Shown one piece after another: positions 51,291-59,577 of a DNA stretch of 64,000 nt. Made by a program: the position numbers and the translations under genes. The notes beneath the pieces are model-generated. The model made no database searches. It saw only the letters and a list, made by a program, of their open reading frames with translations, and had not been told where the DNA came from. The stretch covers positions 124,001 to 188,000 of the forward strand of contig NZ_WUUL01000007.1 in assembly GCF_009831235.1 (NCBI RefSeq), given 5' to 3'. Numbering within the stretch: position 1 is the stretch's first letter; each line of letters starts with the position of its first letter. Source of the DNA: Shimazuella alba. Its GTDB lineage: Bacteria > Bacillota > Bacilli > Thermoactinomycetales > Thermoactinomycetaceae.

Positions 51291-51893
51291 ATGGCACGTT
51301 ATACTGGCCCAACTTGGAAACTAAGTCGTCGTCTTGGCATCTCTCTATCTGGAACGGGGAAAGAACTAGCTCGTCGTCCATATGCACCAGGACAACACGG
51401 TCCAAACCAACGTAAAAAATTAAGTGAGTACGGCATTCAGCTCCAAGAGAAACAAAAACTACGTTTGATGTACGGCATGAATGAAAAACAATTCCGTAAC
51501 TTGTTTGTTCGTTCCGGCAAAATGAAAGGTATTCACGGGGAAAACTTCATGAAGCTGCTCGAATCCCGTTTGGATAACCTCGTTTACCGCCTTGGTCTTG
51601 CTCGTACCCGTGCTCAAGCTCGTCAATTGGTTGTACATGGTCATATTACCGTTAATGGTAAAAAAGTAGACCGCCCAGCATACCAAGTAGCACTGGGAGA
51701 CACGATCAGTTTACGTGAAAAAAGCCGCAACCTCACCATTGTAAAAGATGCTCTGGAAGATCGTACTTTCACACCAGAATACGTTTCTTTCGATGCTAAC
51801 AAACTAGAAGGTACTTTTAACCGTCTACCTGACCGTTCTGAGTTACCAGCTGAAATCAACGAAACCCTTATCGTAGAGTTCTACTCTCGTTAA
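51291..51893 (+). CDS. rpsD: 30S ribosomal protein S4
   Basis: 200 residues from ATG 51291 after [43 protein letters not shown] opening, [23 protein letters not shown], and the S4 RNA-binding domain [54 protein letters not shown]. The zinc-type N-terminal cysteines are absent (C- form, as often in Firmicutes). It starts 30S assembly and binds its own leader. Terminator at 51907-51940. Confidence 0.98.
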   Translation: MARYTGPTWKLSRRLGISLSGTGKELARRPYAPGQHGPNQRKKLSEYGIQLQEKQKLRLMYGMNEKQFRNLFVRSGKMKGIHGENFMKLLESRLDNLVYRLGLARTRAQARQLVVHGHITVNGKKVDRPAYQVALGDTISLREKSRNLTIVKDALEDRTFTPEYVSFDANKLEGTFNRLPDRSELPAEINETLIVEFYSR

Positions 51894-51906
51894 TCGTTTC
51901 TTGTTC

Positions 51907-51940
51907 AAAACTCCTCTACTACCTAGAGGAGTTTTTTTCT
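51907..51940 (+). terminator. Terminator of rpsD
   Basis: AAAACTCCTCTA...TAGAGGAGTTTTTTT. Confidence 0.85.
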
Positions 51941-52004
51941 GTTCATTTTCCGTTCATATAAAACCATTATACTAATAATACAAAACATTATTGGAGGGAA
52001 AAGT

Positions 52005-53771
52005 GTGAAAGAGAAAGAAACATCATCAAGTTCAAAAACACAATGGAAAAAGTTTTTGAACCTAATCCAACTAAATAAATTACCAAAGTCTTTAATTGTA
52101 CTAGTTCTTGGTTTATCTTTGATATCTACGATTGCAGGTCTTATCGTTCCTTGGTTCACCAAAGATGCAGTTAATGTGATGACAACAGGCTCCTTAACAA
52201 TATCAACCGTTCTTTTACTCGTCGGAGCTATTCTGATTCAAGCCGTCATGTCTAGCTTTGCAACATATAATCTTGCTTACCTTGGCGGGATCGTTGTTGC
52301 AAATCTTCGCAAAAAAATATGGGCCAAGACGCTGATGCTTCCCATCCCATACTTTGATAAGAATCAATCTGGGGAAACCGTCAGTCGGATTAACAATGAT
52401 ACGCAAATCATTCGTGAGTTGATATCCAACCAATTGGTATCCATGTTTACAGGTGTTGTCTCACTTGTAGGTTCCTTGTGCATTTTGTTTTATTTGGATT
52501 GGTCTATGACTCTTGTCATGCTAATTGCGATCCCAATCATTGTCTTTGTCATGCGTCCAATTGGTATGAAAATGCGTGGAGTTTCCAAAGGAATTCAAGA
52601 AAAGACGGCTGTTTTTACGAGTTTGCTTACACAAGTGGTATCTGAAATTCGATTAGTAAAAGCATATACTGCGGAACCAGTCGAACAAAAACAAGGGGAA
52701 AAAGAGATCGATCATCTCTTTCAATATGGGTTAAAAGAGTCCAAGATAATTGCTATTCTTCAACCACTCACAGGTCTTATTATGATGTCTATGCTCGTAA
52801 TGATCATCGGGTACGGCGGCATGAGAGTAGCTTCTGGAGACTTGACTGCTGGAGAACTTGTTGCCTTTATCCTGTATTTGTTCCAGATCATTATTCCTGT
52901 AACCACCATGACACAGTTTTTTGTTGGTCTCCAAAAAGCAATGGGCGCAACGGAACGAATCGCTGAAATATTGGATAATGAAACAGAAGGTATGGATCAA
53001 AAGGAGCAAACAGCAAAAGTAAACCCACAACTACCAATTCATGTGGAAAATCTCTCTTTTGCATATGAAGGCAAAGAAACGATCTTGCATAACCTAAACT
53101 TCACGATTGAACCTGGTAAAGTTACTGCACTTGTAGGTCCTAGCGGAAGCGGAAAAACAACCTTTTTCTCCCTGATGGAACGTTTCTATACACCAACAAG
53201 CGGCGTTATCCGACTAGGTGAACATTCGATACCTGAGTTTTCTTTACGCGATTGGCGGATGGGTATTAGTTATGTCTCACAAGAAAGCCCCCTCTTAGCA
53301 GGTACGATCCGAGATAATATTTGCTATGCAATGACTAGAGAAGTATCAGAAGAAGAACTCCTGCGTGCTGCAAAACTCGCTTATGCAGACGAATTTATTC
53401 TTGATCTGCCAGACGGTTTTGAGACAGAGGTAGGAGAAAGAGGAATCAAGTTATCTGGCGGACAGCGTCAACGTATAGCAATCGCAAGGGCAATCTTACA
53501 CGATCCAAAAATATTAATGCTAGATGAAGCCACATCTAACTTAGACTCCGCATCTGAGCAAGTAGTGCAAGAAGCATTGCAAAACTTGATGAAAGACCGA
53601 ACAACACTAGTTATCGCTCATCGACTATCAACCGTTGTCGATGCTGATCAGATTGTCGTATTGGAAAAAGGAAAACTTACTGGTACAGGAACTCATGAAG
53701 AATTACTTGCAAGCAATGCACTTTATCAACAATTGGTTCAACAGCAGTTTAAAGTAGAATTGGCTAGTTAA
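52005..53771 (+). CDS. ABC-type multidrug exporter (BmrA/MsbA-like half transporter)
   Basis: 588 residues, GTG start after TTGGAGGGAAAAGT. N-terminal ABC exporter membrane domain with six TM helices (1-320). The ATPase has Walker A GPSGSGKTT, Q-loop ISYVSQESPL, signature LSGGQRQR, Walker B ILMLDEATSNLDSAS and H-loop AHRLS. It works as a homodimer (or heterodimer with an unlinked partner) and exports lipids or drugs. It stands alone. Confidence 0.94.
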   Translation: MKEKETSSSSKTQWKKFLNLIQLNKLPKSLIVLVLGLSLISTIAGLIVPWFTKDAVNVMTTGSLTISTVLLLVGAILIQAVMSSFATYNLAYLGGIVVANLRKKIWAKTLMLPIPYFDKNQSGETVSRINNDTQIIRELISNQLVSMFTGVVSLVGSLCILFYLDWSMTLVMLIAIPIIVFVMRPIGMKMRGVSKGIQEKTAVFTSLLTQVVSEIRLVKAYTAEPVEQKQGEKEIDHLFQYGLKESKIIAILQPLTGLIMMSMLVMIIGYGGMRVASGDLTAGELVAFILYLFQIIIPVTTMTQFFVGLQKAMGATERIAEILDNETEGMDQKEQTAKVNPQLPIHVENLSFAYEGKETILHNLNFTIEPGKVTALVGPSGSGKTTFFSLMERFYTPTSGVIRLGEHSIPEFSLRDWRMGISYVSQESPLLAGTIRDNICYAMTREVSEEELLRAAKLAYADEFILDLPDGFETEVGERGIKLSGGQRQRIAIARAILHDPKILMLDEATSNLDSASEQVVQEALQNLMKDRTTLVIAHRLSTVVDADQIVVLEKGKLTGTGTHEELLASNALYQQLVQQQFKVELAS

Positions 53772-53820
53772 CCTTAGTATAATAAGATAGATCACTATCT
53801 TCTGTGAGAAAGGAATTCCT

Positions 53821-54234
53821 ATGGCTGTCAAGGAAGAGACCCTCGGTGGCTTCACGATCCATAATATCGGTGAACGGCACGACGGCGAAGCAACGGACTA
53901 CTGGGGAGTGATCTTCAGGGCTCCTATTGGAGAAACCCTGAAAATTTCCGGTGAAGTGGCTGCTGAGGCCTTCAGCGTCCGAATCGTAGAAAACGAGGGT
54001 GCACGTTCGATCCACCTCGTTAATGTGGTTCGTTTCGACCACAACGTCCTGAGCGGAGTCACTTCTGGGATGGTCACTTGGGAGCAGGATCGCCAGCAGT
54101 TCTCGGTATCACCTGGCATCATGGCTTGCTTCACTGTCTGTGGTAAGCCAGTGGACACGAGTCTGCATGACGGCGGTTGGCAGATTCATCACAAGAACGG
54201 TTCGTGGGTTGCGGAACCCTACGTGATCGAGTAA
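53821..54234 (+). CDS. Orphan protein (cassette-like)
   Basis: 137 residues, start after TGTGAGAAAGGAATTCCT. Beta-rich pattern: GGFTIHNIGERH, YWGVIFRAPIGETLKISGEVAAEAFSVRIVENEG, VRFDHNVLSGVTSGMVTWEQDRQQFSVSPGIMACFTVCGKPVDTSLHDGGWQIHHKNGSWVAEPYVIE. Strongly G+C-rich codons. The 5' lead (TGTGA-GAAAGGAAT-ATG) resembles that of the 54.5-kb cassette. No family recognised. Confidence 0.65.
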   Translation: MAVKEETLGGFTIHNIGERHDGEATDYWGVIFRAPIGETLKISGEVAAEAFSVRIVENEGARSIHLVNVVRFDHNVLSGVTSGMVTWEQDRQQFSVSPGIMACFTVCGKPVDTSLHDGGWQIHHKNGSWVAEPYVIE

Positions 54235-54237
54235 TTA

Positions 54238-54290
54238 GATCTACGTTTCCATGTAGATCCCTCCTGTGCTATTACTATTAGGACAGGAGG
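54238..54290 (+). terminator. Double hairpin after the 53.8-kb cassette gene
   Basis: GATCTAC/GTAGATC at once followed by CCTCCTGT/ACAGGAGG. The second resembles the hairpin after the 54.5-kb gene (TCTCCTGTCC/GGGCAGGAGA). Confidence 0.6.
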
Positions 54291-54545
54291 AAGGAAAATA
54301 ATGATATAGCAATAGATATGAAAGGTTTCCTTTTTATAAAGAAAACCTATACGATTCTGTATTGGAAATACCGGAAGTTTGACGGAAAGATGTATTGCCT
54401 TTTCTATGATCTGCGATCCCAATAGTAACCTACAAGAGCGAAAACTATCGCTCTTGTTATTTGCTGCTATATAAATAGATAGAATTACTAAAGGTATCCC
54501 ATTATAATAATATTAACTGCATACCTTCCTGTGAAAGGAATCACA

Positions 54546-55043
54546 ATGACTGTAATGGAAGCAACTGTCGCCGGTTACGAGGTGGTCGGCTTCGCGGAGA
54601 AGCAGACCAGCAAGCCCGACAAGTTCGCGGGATTTACTTCTCCCAAGTACATCCCTTCGCCTGATGAAGAAATGCTCATCGGATTGGAGGAACACAATGT
54701 CGTGGTATCGATTCGTGGCAATGTACCTACTGATGGAAAGACATTCATTCAGTACGGTCAAAACGGCGCGCGAATCAACGACAAGACCGATGATGACCCA
54801 GAAATGGTCGGATACGCACACTTCTTGGGGATCACCGAGTTTGTGCACCCGAACTTCTGGTTGAACTCTCCCGGAACCAACTTGTCCTTCTATCCGATGA
54901 GGGATAAGATTTGTTTCGCTCTGGGTAAGTCTGGAGTCTTCTTCCTCAACGGCGAGCGAATCGAGCAGCGACCTTACAGCTGTTGGGTTGTTTTTCGAGA
55001 TGAGCAAGGAGAATGGACTTACCGCCCAAACAACCCCTGCTGA
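54546..55043 (+). CDS. Orphan protein (cassette-like)
   Basis: 165 residues from ATG 54546 after CCTGTGAAAGGAATCACA; the frame is open 15 bases more. Opens MTVMEATVAGYEVVGFAEKQ, then EEMLIGLEEHNVVVSIRGNVPTDGKTFIQYGQNGARINDKTDDDPEMVGYAHFLGITEFVHPNFWLNSPGTNLSFYPMRDKICFALGKSGVFFLNGERIEQRPYSCWVVFRDEQGEWTYRPNNPC. Beta-rich and soluble. Strongly G+C-rich codons. No family recognised; distant likeness in build (not clear homology) to the preceding cassette protein. Confidence 0.65.
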   Translation: MTVMEATVAGYEVVGFAEKQTSKPDKFAGFTSPKYIPSPDEEMLIGLEEHNVVVSIRGNVPTDGKTFIQYGQNGARINDKTDDDPEMVGYAHFLGITEFVHPNFWLNSPGTNLSFYPMRDKICFALGKSGVFFLNGERIEQRPYSCWVVFRDEQGEWTYRPNNPC

Positions 55044-55077
55044 TTAACAATTACTTTGGAAGGTATGGTAGGATGTC

Positions 55078-55110
55078 TCTCCTGTCCATCTACATCAATT
55101 GGGCAGGAGA
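55078..55110 (+). terminator. Hairpin after the 54.5-kb cassette gene
   Basis: TCTCCTGTCC and GGGCAGGAGA with a 13-base loop, then CAAAAAAAT. Confidence 0.6.
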
Positions 55111-55182
55111 CAAAAAAATAATTTTCCATTTCATAGATGCAGCAAGAACCCATATCAACTAAAATTGATATGGGTTCTTGCT

Positions 55183-56451
55183 TTAAATCGAAGATAACTC
55201 CGCCAAGAAATATTTTTTCTTCCCTCTACGAATGACAAGATATTTATCATCAATAGCTTTTAGGCTATTTACCACTGTAGAGATATCTGTTATTCTTTCA
55301 TCGTTCACAGAGACTGCACCATTTTGCACAAACTCGCGTGCTTCACGTTTGGATTTTGCGGCTCCTACTTGAATGAGCACATCTATCAGAGGTAGCTCGT
55401 TTCCTTCGATAGCAGCTGATGGAACGTCTTGAAATCCTTCCGCAATTTCAGATGCTGTGAGAGAACTAACTTTGCCTTGAAACAGTGCTGCTGTAATATT
55501 TTGCGCGCTTTGCAGTGCTTCTTCTCCATGCACTAATCTTGTCATTTCTTCTGCTAATGTGCGTTGGGCATCTCTCTTCTCGGGGGCTGTCTCTACAGCT
55601 TCCACTAATATTTCGATCTGATCTTTGGTTAAAAATGTAAAATATTTGAGGTATTTGATAACATCTGCATCATCGGTATTTAACCAAAACTGATAGAATA
55701 AATATGGAGATGTCTTCTTTGCGTCTAGCCAGACTGCTCCACCTTCGGTTTTACCGAACTTTGTTCCATCACTCTTGGTTACAAGTGGAATAGTTAATCC
55801 AAAGAGCTCATCGGATTTACTTCCAGTCTTGCGGATTAACTCTGTACCAGCAGTAATATTACCCCACTGATCGCTACCGCCAACTTGTAATTCACAACCG
55901 TAGCGACGGTGTAATTCTAAGTAATCATAGGCTTGTAAAATCATATAACTGAACTCTGTAAAAGAAATTCCTTTTTCAAGCCGTGAATTTACCGATTCTT
56001 TTGCTAACATATAATTAAGCGGGAAATGCTTTCCTACATCTCGTAAGAATGGGATAAATTCTAACTCACCCAACCAATCATAATTATTGGCAATAAGTGC
56101 TGGATTTTCTGCTTTCTCAAAATCAAGGAAACGAGACAATTGGGATCGAATACTATCTGAATATCCTTGTACAACCTCTTTGGTATTCAGTGTTCTCTCG
56201 GATGCTTTCCCACTTGGATCACCAATAAGTCCTGTTCCACCACCTACTAATGCTATTGGCTGGTGACCATACTGTTGAAAACGGCGAAGGATTAAAATCG
56301 GAAGTAAGTGTCCAATGTGTAAACTATCTGCTGTTGGATCAAATCCGCAGTACAATACAATAGGTTTTTGCTCTAAGCGTTCGTCCAATTTTTCTGGATC
56401 TGTATTTTGATAGATCAGTCCTCTGTAAGCTAAGTCTTCTAATAGACGCAT
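55183..56451 (-). CDS. tyrS: Tyrosyl-tRNA synthetase
   Basis: 422 residues. Class I HIGH-type motif in YCGFDPTADSLHIGHLLPIL, tyrosine pocket ILQAYDYLELHRRYGCELQVGGSDQWGNITAG, KMSKS-type motif KSDGTKFGKTEGGAVWL, and a C-terminal S4-like domain (LIQVGAAKSKREAREFVQNGAVSVNDERI). Charges tRNA-Tyr. Start after AAAGGAGCGAATATATTC. It lies behind a T-box and a 50-codon ORF, so it is induced by uncharged tRNA-Tyr. Confidence 0.98.
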   Translation of the reverse strand: MRLLEDLAYRGLIYQNTDPEKLDERLEQKPIVLYCGFDPTADSLHIGHLLPILILRRFQQYGHQPIALVGGGTGLIGDPSGKASERTLNTKEVVQGYSDSIRSQLSRFLDFEKAENPALIANNYDWLGELEFIPFLRDVGKHFPLNYMLAKESVNSRLEKGISFTEFSYMILQAYDYLELHRRYGCELQVGGSDQWGNITAGTELIRKTGSKSDELFGLTIPLVTKSDGTKFGKTEGGAVWLDAKKTSPYLFYQFWLNTDDADVIKYLKYFTFLTKDQIEILVEAVETAPEKRDAQRTLAEEMTRLVHGEEALQSAQNITAALFQGKVSSLTASEIAEGFQDVPSAAIEGNELPLIDVLIQVGAAKSKREAREFVQNGAVSVNDERITDISTVVNSLKAIDDKYLVIRRGKKKYFLAELSSI

Positions 56452-56481
56452 GAATATATTCGCTCCTTTGTGAATAGATAT

Positions 56482-56634
56482 TTACTTTCTATTGTCAATA
56501 ATTGGAAATCGCTTTTGCTCTTGTTTGTTTGCAAATAGCTCTTTGATGGGAATCGCTTCCCCACGATTGTATTTTTTTGTGAGCAATTGTTTCGACAAAG
56601 CATCTGCTAGGGTGGGCTTATTTTCCTGTGTCAT
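56482..56634 (-). CDS. Small ORF between the T-box and tyrS (50 residues)
   Basis: ATG after AAAAGGAGTGAAAAGAG, a strong site. The product starts MTQENKPTLADALSKQLL and goes on TKKYNRGEAIPIKELFANKQEQKRFPIIDNRK; soluble, basic, unrecognised. It ends 30 bp before tyrS, has host-like AT-rich codons and must be under the same T-box control. It overlaps no larger gene on this strand. Confidence 0.5.
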   Translation of the reverse strand: MTQENKPTLADALSKQLLTKKYNRGEAIPIKELFANKQEQKRFPIIDNRK

Positions 56635-56699
56635 CTCTTTTCACTCCTTTTTGAGGAGACTTTTTTCTGTTTTATCAACCAAACCAAGTAAATAGGTGG

Positions 56700-56940
56700 A
56701 GAATACAAAAAAACTCCATCCCTAAAAAGGGACGGAGCTATGCCCGCGGTACCACCCTTGTTGAAAACAAAAAAGTTCTCCACTCAAAATAAGATATAAC
56801 GGGTCTCCCGTGCGTCTATACGCAAAAGCTTCCTAAGTGTAATTTGATCCTATGTGTTCGACTGGTTCTCACCAATACCACCAGCTCTCTGAACGATGCA
56901 AACATAGGACTACTCGCTTAGTTCATCGCTTCTTGTTTAT
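56700..56940 (-). promoter_or_regulatory. T-box riboswitch of the tyrS operon
   Basis: On the minus strand the conserved T-box AAGGGTGGTACCGCGG is at 56744-56759, followed by a terminator stem (CTCCGTCCC/GGGATGGAG) and T7. Upstream are stem I features (GAGCTGGTGG, GAGAACCAGTCGAACA) and a TAC triplet (in AAATTACACTT) as the likely specifier, fitting tyrosine. Uncharged tRNA-Tyr pairing with the UGGU of the T-box should favour the antiterminator. Confidence 0.92.
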
Positions 56941-56984
56941 CAAATTATGATATAATATTACCTTATCGCTGAGGGGGTATCAAG

Positions 56985-59444
56985 GTGAATCTACGAAATT
57001 GGAAAATAAAACCCCATGTAGACACCAGGAAAATTATACGCTGGAGTATACGATTAGTAGTAACCATTCTAATTGCCATTGTAACGATTGGAGTAGTTCT
57101 CATTGGTGCAGGAGCTGGAATTGTTTCCGCTGTTGTGAAAGATGAGAAAGTTCGAACAAAAAAGGATTTTGACAATGAACTAAACAATTTATTTCAAACG
57201 AGTTATGCATACTTCCAAAATACCGATAAAGATGGCAAACCTGTCACGATTGGGGCGTTACGTTTTGATAATGATCGTCGAATGATCAAAACCGTCAAAG
57301 ATGTCAGCCCTCACTTGACTAATGCCTTTATTTCTGTAGAAGATCGTGATTTTTACACTCATAATGGGGTAGTTCCTCGTTCCATCGCAAGAGCTGCACT
57401 TCAACAAGCAATCGGGAGTGAAGTGACCACCGGTGGTAGTACACTTACCCAACAATTAGTGAAAAACATTGTGTTGAAAAACCGTTCGAAAGATATAGAA
57501 CGAAAAGCAAATGAAATTATATTAGCTCTACGAATGGAGCAAATGTACTCCAAAGATGAAATTTTTGTTTACTATATGAACAGTGTCTTCTTTGGAAAAG
57601 GTGCCAATGGACGAAAAATGTATGGTGTTCAAGCAGCAGCAAAAGGGCTATTCAACAAAACCCCCAAAGAACTCAACTTAGCTCAAGCTGCATATATTGC
57701 TGGTATGGTTCAACGTCCAAATGCCCTAAATCCACTTGATGAAGATCCAAAAAATTATCAGCGTGGAATGAAACGATTAAAACTAGTATTGACCGAAATG
57801 CTCCAAAATAAAAAAATTACACAAAAAGAATACAAAGAAGCACTTCAATTCAATATAAAAAAGTCATTGGCAAAACCGAGTGATTTTGACAATGGATATG
57901 AAAAGTATCCCTTTATCATGTTTGCAATGGAAGATGAAGCCGCAGAAACTTTAATGGAAATGGACAATCTCAATTTCCAACAATTGAGCAAAGAAGGAAA
58001 GTATCGTTCTACGCTTGAGGAATATAAGAAAAAAGCAGTTACTGGCGGTTATCGTTTTTATACCACTATCGACGAAAACTTATATAACTCTGTCAACAAA
58101 GCAGCTACGGAAGGTTTGGAATATACAGATCGTACTTATGGTAATAAAACTGCCCACGAACAACTTGGTGCAACCATCATTAACAACAAAACAGGTGCTG
58201 TTTTAGCTTTTGTGTCAGGAACCGAATCATTTGATAATAATCAGAAAGATCATGCTCTACAGGTTCCCAGACAGCCTGGATCATCCATTAAGCCACTGCT
58301 TGTTTATGGTCCAGCTATTGAAGAAGGAATCATTTCCCCACACTCACAAATTTTAGATGAACCGATTATGAAAAGTGATGGTTCTGGTTATTACAAAAAT
58401 AGTAATGGAAGATACAAAGGATTTGTCAGCGTTACAGAAGCATTAAAATGGTCTTACAACATACCGGCTATCAAAACATTTAATGCACTGGGACATCAAA
58501 AAGGATTCAATTACTTGAAAGAATTAAACCTGCCACCATCCCCAAAAGATGGAGAAGCAGCAGCAATTGGTGGAGCTACCAATGGTTATACAGTAGAAAA
58601 AATGACAGCGGCCTTTGCAACTTTAGCAAATCAAGGTCTGTATAATAAACCTTATATGATTTCCAAAGTAACCGATGCAGATGGAAAAGTGTTATTTGAA
58701 AGAAAACAAAATCCAAGGCGCGTTTTCTCCCCACAAACCGCTTATCAGGTAACCAGTATGCTAAAAACGGTAATGGATGGAACAGCATCTTATATAGGAT
58801 CTCGCATACCTTCTGGATATGAAGTTGCTGGAAAAACAGGGACTACCTCTGATGACAAAGATTTATGGTTTATTGGTTATACCCCTGAAGTAACCATTGG
58901 AGTATGGAGTGGTTATGATTACAACTTCCCAATGGATGGTGACGATAAATTTTCGAAAAAAGCATGGATCAATATTTTCAAAGCAGCTGTAGAAGAAAAT
59001 TCAACATTGATTCCAAAAGGCAGTGACTTCGAAAATCCAGGAGATATTGGACCTGAAAAATGCGGATTTGAATGCGATAAAAAGCGAAGTTACGATAATC
59101 AAATTAATGAAGCTAAAAACAAAGAGAAAGAGAAAAATAAAAATAACGAGAATAAAAAACCAACCACTCCAACAAAACCATCTACACAACCTTCTACTCC
59201 ACCTCCTAGTAAAGATGAGGATGGCGGGAAACCACCTTCATCAGATGGCGGAACTGGTGATGGGAACAATGACGGAGGAGATGATAATGGAAACGACGGT
59301 GGAAGCAACAATGATGGAGACAATGGCGGTAATGGTGGAAACAACAATGACAATGGGTCTACAAATAGTGGCACCGAAAACAATAACGATGCAAATGGTT
59401 CACCTGCCGATGGAGGAAATAACTCTCCATTAACCAATCCGTAA
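56985..59444 (+). CDS. Class A penicillin-binding protein (bifunctional), copy 1
   Basis: 819 residues, GTG/ATG start after GCTGAGGGGGTATCAAG. TM anchor about 20-50. Transglycosylase (GT51): ISVEDRDFYTHNGVVPRSIARAALQQAIGSEVTTGGSTLTQQLVKN (catalytic Glu in VEDRDF), ILALRMEQMYSKDEIFVYYMNSVFFGKGANG. Transpeptidase: RQPGSSIKPL (SxxK Ser), SYN in LKWSYNIPA, and KTGTTSDDKD. The C-terminal 110 residues are a low-complexity Lys/Asn/Pro then Gly/Asn/Asp tail. Polymerises and cross-links peptidoglycan at the membrane's outer face. First of three tandem copies; the most diverged. Confidence 0.95.
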   Translation: MNLRNWKIKPHVDTRKIIRWSIRLVVTILIAIVTIGVVLIGAGAGIVSAVVKDEKVRTKKDFDNELNNLFQTSYAYFQNTDKDGKPVTIGALRFDNDRRMIKTVKDVSPHLTNAFISVEDRDFYTHNGVVPRSIARAALQQAIGSEVTTGGSTLTQQLVKNIVLKNRSKDIERKANEIILALRMEQMYSKDEIFVYYMNSVFFGKGANGRKMYGVQAAAKGLFNKTPKELNLAQAAYIAGMVQRPNALNPLDEDPKNYQRGMKRLKLVLTEMLQNKKITQKEYKEALQFNIKKSLAKPSDFDNGYEKYPFIMFAMEDEAAETLMEMDNLNFQQLSKEGKYRSTLEEYKKKAVTGGYRFYTTIDENLYNSVNKAATEGLEYTDRTYGNKTAHEQLGATIINNKTGAVLAFVSGTESFDNNQKDHALQVPRQPGSSIKPLLVYGPAIEEGIISPHSQILDEPIMKSDGSGYYKNSNGRYKGFVSVTEALKWSYNIPAIKTFNALGHQKGFNYLKELNLPPSPKDGEAAAIGGATNGYTVEKMTAAFATLANQGLYNKPYMISKVTDADGKVLFERKQNPRRVFSPQTAYQVTSMLKTVMDGTASYIGSRIPSGYEVAGKTGTTSDDKDLWFIGYTPEVTIGVWSGYDYNFPMDGDDKFSKKAWINIFKAAVEENSTLIPKGSDFENPGDIGPEKCGFECDKKRSYDNQINEAKNKEKEKNKNNENKKPTTPTKPSTQPSTPPPSKDEDGGKPPSSDGGTGDGNNDGGDDNGNDGGSNNDGDNGGNGGNNNDNGSTNSGTENNNDANGSPADGGNNSPLTNP

Positions 59445-59471
59445 AAGCCCTTAGAGGGCTTTCTTTTTTTT
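59445..59471 (+). terminator. Terminator behind PBP copy 1
   Basis: AAAGCCCT/AGGGCTTT stem with T7. Confidence 0.8.
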
Positions 59472-59577
59472 GGATAAAATTCCCTTTAGGAAGTCCACAT
59501 TGTCACAAGAATTCTATAAGCTTACCCTTAATATCCTGTGGTATAATTCGTATCATATGAGGAGGGGAATCGGAGAA

